Below are positions 1 to 3,472 of a stretch of 5,109 bases of DNA, piece after piece. The DNA is taken from NCBI GenBank assembly GCA_003556955.1, contig PWQB01000718.1:1-5109 (forward strand). Direction: 5' to 3'. The stretch is from Nostocaceae cyanobacterium CSSed10_463m (GTDB taxonomy: Bacteria > Cyanobacteriota > Cyanobacteriia > Cyanobacteriales > Nostocaceae). Numbering within the stretch: the stretch's first letter is position 1; each line of letters starts with the position of its first letter. The position numbers and the translations under genes were made by a program. Below the pieces are notes generated by a model. It was not told the origin of the DNA and ran no database searches. It saw only the letters and a list, made by a program, of their open reading frames with translations.

Positions 1-242
1 AACAAGAAAATCAATTTGGTAAAGGTAACTCATCTTTCGTCCATTTTGGTAATCCTGATTTTGTCAAACTAGCCGAAAGCATGGGTTTAAAAGGTTACAG
101 AGTCGAATCTGCGACAGACTTAATCCCCATACTTAAAGAAGCCCTTGCCCAGGACGTACCTGCTGTTATAGATTGTCCTGTAGACTACCGCGAAAATCAC
201 CGCTTTAGCCAAAAAGCTGGCGAATTAAACTGCGAAGCTTAA
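1..242 (+). CDS. alsS: Acetolactate synthase, catabolic AlsS type (C-terminal fragment)
   Basis: This is the 3' end of a gene that begins left of the window; 79 codons are visible from base 3 to a TAA at 240-242. The enzyme family condenses two pyruvates to 2-acetolactate using thiamine diphosphate, in the cytoplasm. The visible part is the end of the C-terminal TPP-binding domain. It reads FGNPDFVKLAESMGLKGYRVES, then a short helix, then AVIDCPVDYRENHRFS and a final GEL segment. The pattern FGN-D-VK-AESxGxxGxRVES followed by PVDYxxN matches the catabolic AlsS of Bacillus better than biosynthetic IlvB, which usually lacks the PVDY-N motif. No ilvN-like small subunit follows. No classical terminator with a T-tract is seen after the stop; the inverted repeat starting 10 bp downstream could serve. 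The choice between alsS and an ilvB paralogue is an inference from this short tail only. Confidence 0.8.
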   Translation, partial: QENQFGKGNSSFVHFGNPDFVKLAESMGLKGYRVESATDLIPILKEALAQDVPAVIDCPVDYRENHRFSQKAGELNCEA

Positions 243-251
243 ATTGATTCC

Positions 252-472
252 TGGCGTGATCAGACTAACCTAGTGCATCAATAAAAATCATTTATTGACA
301 CTTAGGAACTTCCAAATAAAAAAATACTCAATCACCTAACGCAAAAAACCTTTCAAACTCTCATAACTCTGTGTCCTCTGCGTCTCTGTGGTTCGTTTAT
401 TTGGATAATTTATTTCTTGGAAGTTCCTTAGTTATATTTAAATTAATGCACTATTTGAACTCGATCACGCCA
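252..472. repeat. MITE-like element with long imperfect inverted repeats
   Basis: Two sets of inverted matches are nested symmetrically. The outer arms are 252-278 and 446-472: TGGCGTGATC at the left tip equals the complement of GATCACGCCA at the right tip, and TAGTGCAT (271-278) matches ATGCACTA (446-453). The inner arms are 301-315 and 417-431 (core AGGAACTTCCAA, with one mismatch in 15). Spacing between outer and inner pairs differs by only a few bases, so the arms form one imperfect ~60-bp inverted repeat around a ~100-bp centre. That centre holds a CTCTGCGT-type tandem (367-391). No coding frame and no clear target-site duplication is seen. Size and structure suggest a small non-autonomous mobile element, but an accidental composite of palindromic repeats is possible. 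Confidence 0.55.
367..391. repeat. CTCTGCGT-type short tandem repeat (three units)
   Basis: Three degenerate 8-9-bp units, CTCTGTGTC, CTCTGCGT and CTCTGTGG, follow one another and run into TTCGTTT. This family is scattered through spacers of filamentous cyanobacterial genomes. A second, longer copy with a slightly different unit lies in the 3' end of argS (3523-3563). It sits in the centre of the inverted-repeat element. Confidence 0.5.
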
Positions 473-558
473 CCACAGAAAAGTTTTGGGCGAATATAAT
501 TCGCTACTACACAGGCAAAGTCCAGCGACCTGGACTAATGAAAAAGTGGGATTTTTAA
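442..558 (+). pseudogene. Short orphan reading frame, possible C-terminal remnant of a gene
   Basis: A 38-codon frame opens after an in-frame TAA at 439 and ends at TAA 556-558. It reads protein-like, with the stretch TEKFWANIIRYYTGKVQRPG followed by LMKKWDF. It has no ATG or GTG at its start and no Shine-Dalgarno sequence. Its first ten codons lie in the right arm of the inverted-repeat element, so an insertion could have removed the true 5' end. The mix of aromatic and basic residues and the clean stop argue for former coding sequence, but the frame is too short for certainty. I do not recognise the family. Confidence 0.3.
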
Positions 559-597
559 CCCGCGCAGGTGGTCACTGAGCTTGCCGAAGTGCGGGTT
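557..597. repeat. Nested hairpin repeat, one cyanobacterial repeat inside another
   Basis: An outer 7-bp stem, AACCCGC (557-563) with GCGGGTT (591-597), encloses a second motif at 573-591 (CACTGAGCTTGCCGAAGTG) with its own CACT/AGTG ends. Both resemble common intergenic repeats of Nostoc-type genomes; the GAGCTTGCCGAAG type is widespread. The outer repeat normally appears as CCCGCGCAGG followed closely by CGGGTTT, so the inner motif looks inserted into its loop. It lies between the orphan frame and the 3' end of the minus-strand 112-codon gene, and could act as a transcript end for either. Confidence 0.5.
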
Positions 598-613
598 TAG
601 TTTGTATAGTTCC

Positions 614-628
614 GCGACTTCTAGTCGC
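614..628. repeat. GCGACT-TCT-AGTCGC hairpin repeat
   Basis: A perfect 6-bp stem, GCGACT (614-619) with AGTCGC (623-628), has a 3-base loop. It is a recognisable member of a repeat widespread in filamentous cyanobacteria and here directly follows the nested repeat. No T-tract follows, so terminator function is uncertain. Confidence 0.55.
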
Positions 629-655
629 CAGGGTTGTAATAAATCACACTGTTGC

Positions 656-680
656 TTGACTTTTGACTTCCGCGTAGCGG
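656..680. repeat. TTGACTT heptamer tandem plus CCGC-GTA-GCGG hairpin
   Basis: Two perfect tandem copies of TTGACTT (656-662 and 663-669) run into the short palindrome CCGCGTAGCGG (670-680). This combination is common between genes of Nostocales. It ends 2 bp before the stop codon (683-685) of the minus-strand gene, so it forms that gene's immediate 3' flank. Confidence 0.5.
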
Positions 681-682
681 AT

Positions 683-1021
683 CTAGTCTTCATCCAGCGC
701 CGGAAAAGCCTCCTCAAACCGCCACAAATCATCTTTATTATTAAGAAACCAAACTCTAGTTTCAGGAGTTAATTGACTCCAAATAACATCACCAGGAATA
801 TGAGGAGAAGCATATTGATAATGCAAACCCAGGTCTTTGAGATTTTCTTCTACATCTTTAGGAATGCCAAAATCTTGCCAATTAACTTCTATCTGTCTAA
901 TTGTAACTCCCGCAGCCGGGTCAAAAATTAACTGAGCTGCTCTAATTAAATCAGCAAAATGTTTTGGTTTCAGACTAGCTATCTGCTGAATTTGGATTGA
1001 TTCGTTATGCTCTTGAGACAT
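683..1021 (-). CDS. Hypothetical protein, 112 residues
   Basis: I do not recognise a family. The protein is soluble-looking, with no signal peptide or membrane segment. Residues about 14-34 look helical (LKPKHFADLIRAAQLIFDPA), and residues 39-48 look like a strand (VTIRQIEVNW). The second half has four tryptophans in total with the first half (W48, W81, W91, W100), a TPETRVWFLNNKDDLWRFEE stretch and a very acidic end. Well-distributed hydrophobic residues and family-like composition support a real gene rather than a chance frame. The ATG at 1019-1021 has no clear Shine-Dalgarno sequence; many cyanobacterial genes lack one. It is divergent from the Lin0512 gene, with 210 bp between start codons. 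An inverted repeat at 1032-1084 lies just upstream. Its stop is at the edge of a spacer full of repeats. Confidence 0.8.
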   Translation of the reverse strand: MSQEHNESIQIQQIASLKPKHFADLIRAAQLIFDPAAGVTIRQIEVNWQDFGIPKDVEENLKDLGLHYQYASPHIPGDVIWSQLTPETRVWFLNNKDDLWRFEEAFPALDED

Positions 1022-1031
1022 TGTTACTGAA

Positions 1032-1084
1032 TTGGGTAAAAATTGTTCATTTCTTGAAACTATTCGCAGAGATTTTTACCCCAA
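1032..1084. promoter_or_regulatory. Inverted repeat upstream of the 112-residue gene
   Basis: TTGGGTAAAAAT (1032-1043) pairs with ATTTTTACCCCAA (1072-1084): 12 base pairs with one bulged C, and a 28-base loop. It ends 10 bp before the minus-strand ATG. It could be a dyad operator or, if transcribed, a leader hairpin. The rest of this 210-bp divergent spacer (1022-1231) is AT-rich, and I cannot place a convincing -35/-10 pair for either gene. Confidence 0.35.
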
Positions 1085-1220
1085 TGCCTCTATTTTAGCG
1101 CAGTAGCTGATTCAGGTGAATATGTTGCTTTAAATTTAATTATTCCTCTCAATATCGTAACATAAATAACGGCAAAATAGATAAAATGTTGATCTATAAA
1201 GTGAGAAAATAAATATCTTT

Positions 1221-1227
1221 AGGAGGT
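1221..1227 (+). promoter_or_regulatory. Strong Shine-Dalgarno sequence fixing a GTG start
   Basis: AGGAGGT ends 4 bases before GTG 1232-1234, a near-perfect match to the anti-Shine-Dalgarno sequence. It decides the start of the Lin0512-family gene, which would otherwise be placed at a later ATG (1259). Confidence 0.8.
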
Positions 1228-1231
1228 AGCT

Positions 1232-1594
1232 GTGGCGCGTAAACGCTTAATTATTGAGATGGGTATGGGAATAGATCAGCATGGACAAGAACCCACAGTA
1301 GCAGCAGCAAGAGCCGTGCGTAATGCGATCGCCCACAACGCCTTACCCGGTGTTTGGGAAGTCGCCGGCTTGAACGATCCCGATGAAATGATTGTAGAAG
1401 TACAGGTAGCCGTTCCCTATCCCGAACAAGTCAGAGAAGCAGAAGTCCTAGCCGTACTACCCTTTGGGCGGAAAAGCTTAACCGTAGAATCTGGGGGAAT
1501 GGTAGTACAAGGAAAAGCGATCGCCTCACTCAACGACAAAAATGATGAAATGTTGATAGCAGTCGCATCCGTCACAGTTTTGATTGAAAATTAA
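1232..1594 (+). CDS. Lin0512 family protein, 120 residues
   Basis: The full-length protein (families of this type are about 115-120 residues) begins MARKRLIIEMGMGIDQHGQE, then has TVAAARAVRNAIAHNALPG. This is the hallmark of the Lin0512 family: a strand, a GMGxDxHGQ turn, then a helix with AAxRAVxNAI and N-x-LPG. A second half follows with VEVQVAVPYPEQV and a glycine-rich VESGGMVVQG loop before the C-terminal strands. The family is conserved in bacteria, cyanobacteria and plastid-bearing organisms but has no firmly established function, so none is assigned. The protein is soluble, with no signal or membrane segment. The GTG start is set by the AGGAGGT at 1221-1227. Two HIP1 sites lie inside the gene. 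It is convergent with the coiled-coil gene, with 33 bp between the stops. Confidence 0.92.
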   Translation: MARKRLIIEMGMGIDQHGQEPTVAAARAVRNAIAHNALPGVWEVAGLNDPDEMIVEVQVAVPYPEQVREAEVLAVLPFGRKSLTVESGGMVVQGKAIASLNDKNDEMLIAVASVTVLIEN

Positions 1595-1602
1595 GCAGAT
1601 AG

Positions 1603-1622
1603 CCTCACCAACTCGTGTGAGG
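1603..1622. terminator. Hairpin between convergent genes, possible bidirectional terminator
   Basis: CCTCAC (1603-1608) pairs with GTGAGG (1617-1622) around an 8-base loop, centred in the 33-bp gap between the stops of the Lin0512 gene and the coiled-coil gene. No run of T follows on either strand, so intrinsic termination would be weak; the position is the main argument. Confidence 0.4.
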
Positions 1623-1627
1623 TTACA

Positions 1628-1909
1628 TTATTCCGCTTGATCTTTTAATTCTTGTGGCAATAACTGATCCAGTTTACACTCAATAGCCGAGAGTTTCTTC
1701 AAAATAGTGGGGCGATCGCCATCCAAAGAAACCAACAAATTAGCGATAGACTCTTGTATATTAGTCAACTTTGCCACAGCATTCTGGAGTTGTACCATAC
1801 CCTCCCGCAACTCTTGACGTTCCTGACGAGCATCAGCAATTTCATCCAACATCGCCTGAACAGTTTTAGCATTACTCTCCATTAACTGTTTAATTTCCTT
1901 ATCATTCAT
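1628..1909 (-). CDS. Small coiled-coil protein, 93 residues
   Basis: No specific family is recognised. Residues 1-62 form a nearly unbroken amphipathic helix rich in E, K, Q and R, with hydrophobic residues spaced for a coiled coil (MVQLQNAVAKLTNIQESIA). A GDRP break at about 64-67 follows, then a second helix, ILKKLSAIECKLDQLL. This looks like a soluble, self-associating helical protein. The ATG (1907-1909) is preceded 1 bp upstream by a HIP1 octamer (1911-1918) in the place where a Shine-Dalgarno sequence would be, so initiation is not of the strong SD type. A second HIP1 lies in the gene. It is in the same orientation as tnpB, which ends about 210 bp upstream, so read-through from tnpB is possible. 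Confidence 0.78.
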   Translation of the reverse strand: MNDKEIKQLMESNAKTVQAMLDEIADARQERQELREGMVQLQNAVAKLTNIQESIANLLVSLDGDRPTILKKLSAIECKLDQLLPQELKDQAE

Positions 1910-1942
1910 AGCGATCGCACATTCAGATTAGTACTACTACCC

Positions 1943-1973
1943 ATAATAAAAGGAAACGTCACCCGCTATGCAA
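1943..1973 (-). promoter_or_regulatory. Possible promoter of the coiled-coil gene
   Basis: Read on the minus strand, TTGCAT (1973-1968) is followed after 19 bases by TATTAT (1948-1943), a 5-of-6 match to the -10 consensus. The spacing is long and the -35 weak. It sits just beyond the predicted right end of the TnpB element, so the gene would keep its own promoter. Confidence 0.25.
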
Positions 1974-1986
1974 AACCTACCCAACC

Positions 1987-2109
1987 CTAGACGCTTAGTT
2001 TAGAATTAGTGTTTGCTTCCTGTTTCAACGTGGTCTTAGAATGACTTCTAAGAGGTTTACCCACTCCACAAGCAATCTCGGTATAGCTTACCGTTTCTAA
2101 CAGTAGTTC
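1987..2109 (-). pseudogene. Detached C-terminal tail of TnpB in another frame
   Basis: Forty codons read ELLLETVSYTEIACGVGKPL and then a segment ending with TLKQEAN and a TAG at 1987-1989. A tail with an xACGxG motif and a terminal KQEA is typical of cyanobacterial IS200/IS605 TnpB proteins after the DRDxNAS block. Here it is not in the frame of the intact tnpB, which stops at 2123; an in-frame TAG at 2110-2112 also separates them. The tail overlaps the predicted omega-RNA, so sequence conservation may come from the RNA. The remnant shows that the ancestral protein was about 40 residues longer. Confidence 0.55.
1991..2012. repeat. Imperfect hairpin, probable right-end hairpin of the IS200/IS605-like element
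   Basis: On the minus strand ACACTAATT pairs imperfectly with AACTAAGCGT around a 3-base loop: seven pairs with two mismatches and one bulge. It directly follows the KQEA-coding motif, where the foot hairpin recognised by TnpA normally lies in this family. The element end should then be within about ten bases (1981-1990). No tnpA is present, so mobility would need an enzyme in trans. Confidence 0.4.
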
Positions 2110-2122
2110 CTAAAAGAAACCG

Positions 2123-3253
2123 CTACGCTACAGGGATAAAAATATCCTCAAACCATCGGTCAATATTTTTAGATGCGTTCAGATCACGATCTTCAGTATG
2201 ACCACATTCAGGACAGACATAAGTGCGATTCTTAAGTGGCATCTTGTGACGATGATTTCCGCAGTTAGAGCAAATTTGAGAACTTGGGAAGAATCTATCA
2301 ACAAGGATTAATTTACTACCAAATTTCTCGGTCTTGTATTCTAACTGTCTTTTAAACTCATACATTCCACAGTCTGCAATTGCACCTGCTAACTTGTGAT
2401 TTTTTAAAAATGCCTTAACGTGCAAGTCCTCTATCTTTATAACGCTGTGGTTTTTAGCTAGATAGTAAGTTAGTTTATGGATTGAATCCTTGCGAATGTT
2501 TGACACCCTGGCGTGTAACTTAGCCAGCTTTTTGACAGACTTACCTCTGTTTTTAGATCCTTTAACCTTCCTACTAATACTACGTTGTAAACGTTTCATG
2601 CGCTTACTAACACTACGGTAGGCTTTGGGATTAGCGAAAATCTTGCCGTTACTACAGACAGCTAACTGCTTAATTCCAATATCAACACCTATAGATGGTT
2701 CATCACCTGAAATAGTAAGTTTTTCGACTTCATATTTAATAGAGATAAACCATCTATTTGCTTGCCTAGATATTACGCAGTTGTGTATAGATGTAACTGG
2801 CAATAGTTCGGCTAATCGCACCCAACCAATAGAAGGTAACTTGATGCGTCTGCCATCATTTTTAATTTTTGGTAGTGCCTTTGTTCCAGACTCTAGATAG
2901 AAAGAATCGTGATCACCTTTTTTCTTGAATCTGGGTTGTTTAGAAGTTTTCTTAAAATATCTGTTCCAAGCTTGACGTAAATCAGATAAAGCTTTTTGCG
3001 GGACGTTTTTATTCACTTCGTAGTACCAAGGATTTACAGATTTAATCTCACTTACCAACTGCTTGTGCAAATTAATAGCAGATGGGAGCTTTAGTTTTTC
3101 ACCTTCTTTTCTAGTGGCTAAAATACCTTTAAATTGGGCATTTGCCCAGTTGTATGCGTGTCTGGCGACTCCACTGGATTTCCTAAAAGCAGTTTCCTGT
3201 TTGTTGTTTGGAACTAATGCGGTTTTGAAACTTAAAAGCATTGATTCGACCAT
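2123..3253 (-). CDS. tnpB: TnpB RNA-guided nuclease, IS200/IS605 (IS1341-like) family
   Basis: TnpB is an RNA-guided DNA endonuclease, the ancestor of Cas12, carried by transposons. The 376-residue protein begins with the N-terminal domain (LLSFKTALVPNNKQ, then NWANAQF) and the KALSDLRQAWNRYFKK and QPRFKKKGDHDSF blocks. RuvC follows: D191 in GVDIGIKQLA, E275 in VIKIEDL and a C-terminal DRDLNAS (D355/D357). A zinc finger has C328, C331, C347 and C350. All catalytic and metal-binding residues are present, so the nuclease looks active rather than a dead TldR-type derivative. The start may be ATG 3253 or Met5 (3241), which better matches family starts; neither has a Shine-Dalgarno sequence. The stop lies in a GTAGCGTAGCGG repeat, and the usual 40-residue tail continues in another frame. 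No HIP1 lies in the gene and no tnpA is nearby. A possible -10 (TATACT, 3280-3275) lies in the palindrome shared with the divergent gene. Confidence 0.93.
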   Translation of the reverse strand: MVESMLLSFKTALVPNNKQETAFRKSSGVARHAYNWANAQFKGILATRKEGEKLKLPSAINLHKQLVSEIKSVNPWYYEVNKNVPQKALSDLRQAWNRYFKKTSKQPRFKKKGDHDSFYLESGTKALPKIKNDGRRIKLPSIGWVRLAELLPVTSIHNCVISRQANRWFISIKYEVEKLTISGDEPSIGVDIGIKQLAVCSNGKIFANPKAYRSVSKRMKRLQRSISRKVKGSKNRGKSVKKLAKLHARVSNIRKDSIHKLTYYLAKNHSVIKIEDLHVKAFLKNHKLAGAIADCGMYEFKRQLEYKTEKFGSKLILVDRFFPSSQICSNCGNHRHKMPLKNRTYVCPECGHTEDRDLNASKNIDRWFEDIFIPVA

Positions 3254-3268
3254 TCAATGTGTTTTGTG

Positions 3269-3288
3269 ATATCTAGTATACTAGATAT
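3269..3288. promoter_or_regulatory. Perfect 20-bp palindrome between divergent tnpB and small gene: candidate operator with two -10 boxes
   Basis: ATATCTAGTA and its exact complement form an uninterrupted 20-bp palindrome with no central spacer. It lies 15 bp from the tnpB start (3253) and 16 bp from the start of the small gene (3305), in a 51-bp spacer. The centre gives TATACT on the plus strand (3277-3282) and on the minus strand (3280-3275), each a 5-of-6 match to the -10 consensus and each about 22-25 bp from its start codon. -35 boxes are not obvious (TTGTGC on the minus strand at 3305-3300 is possible, spacing 19). The layout fits a symmetric operator for a dimeric or tetrameric regulator that blocks both promoters. 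Confidence 0.65.
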
Positions 3289-3304
3289 TAAAAGAAAATG
3301 CACA

Positions 3305-3466
3305 ATGCCTAAAATAAAATTTCAGCCTAAAAACCAGGTAGCTTTTGATAAAGTACCAGTTCAGGTTAAAGTCATGCCTGGAGTTAGAGAAAAACTCAAA
3401 AACGTCCCTAATTGGCAAGAACGTTTAAGAGGGTTGGTTGATGAACTAATTAAGTCATCTGAATAG
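3305..3466 (+). CDS. Small ribbon-helix-helix-like protein divergent from tnpB (53 residues)
   Basis: The protein starts MPKIKFQPKNQVAFDK and continues PVQVKVMPGVREKLKNVPNW, then QERLRGLVDELIKSSE. A short strand (PVQVKV), a turn, a helix (GVREKLKNV), a turn at PNW and a second helix (QERLRGLVDELIK) is the layout of a ribbon-helix-helix DNA-binding protein such as CopG or MetJ-type repressors. This is inferred from pattern, not from a search. The ATG at 3305 is preferred over an in-frame ATG at 3257, which would place the palindrome inside the gene and abut the tnpB start; 3305 has only a weak purine stretch as ribosome site. The gene stops 6 bp before the stop of convergent argS, leaving no room for a terminator. 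It probably belongs to the tnpB cassette and may regulate it. A role as antitoxin or as a nuclease partner is possible. Confidence 0.75.
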   Translation: MPKIKFQPKNQVAFDKVPVQVKVMPGVREKLKNVPNWQERLRGLVDELIKSSE

Positions 3467-3472
3467 TTTTGA

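Larger units (their letters stand above)
1985..2135 (-). ncRNA. Candidate omega-RNA (reRNA) scaffold / right end of the TnpB element
   Basis: TnpB elements encode their guide RNA at the 3' end of tnpB and the element's right end. On the minus strand three hairpins follow the stop. The first is a 5-bp stem CGGTA/TACCG (2089-2093 with 2079-2083). The second is a long one with TTCTAAGA/TCTTAGAA (2046-2053 and 2034-2041, loop 4), closed outside by GTGG/CCAC (2066-2069 and 2030-2033). The third is an imperfect terminal hairpin at 1991-2012. Between the second and third lies GAAACAGGAAGC, the motif (often GAAGCAGGAAGC) conserved near the right end of such cyanobacterial elements. The guide would be read from the flank below about 1985. 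Boundaries are approximate; no transcript evidence is available. Confidence 0.5.

Noticed and set aside
535..732. 65-codon minus-strand frame
   Set aside because: It overlaps hairpin repeats and the end of the better-supported 112-residue gene; its composition reflects translated repeats (CGACTTCTAGTCGC).
581..772. 63-codon plus-strand frame
   Set aside because: It runs through the same repeats and antisense to the 112-residue gene; no protein-like pattern or ribosome site.
2123..3253. Dead TnpB used as an RNA-guided repressor (TldR)
   Set aside because: The RuvC acidic residues and the zinc-finger cysteines are all present.
2625..3269. Two plus-strand frames (2625-2900 and 3063-3269)
   Set aside because: Both are antisense shadows of tnpB, whose minus-strand reading is clearly coding.
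3257..3304. Longer start (ATG 3257) for the RHH-like gene
   Set aside because: It would translate through the 20-bp palindrome and begin 4 bp from the tnpB start; the ATG at 3305 gives a compact fold and a normal leader.
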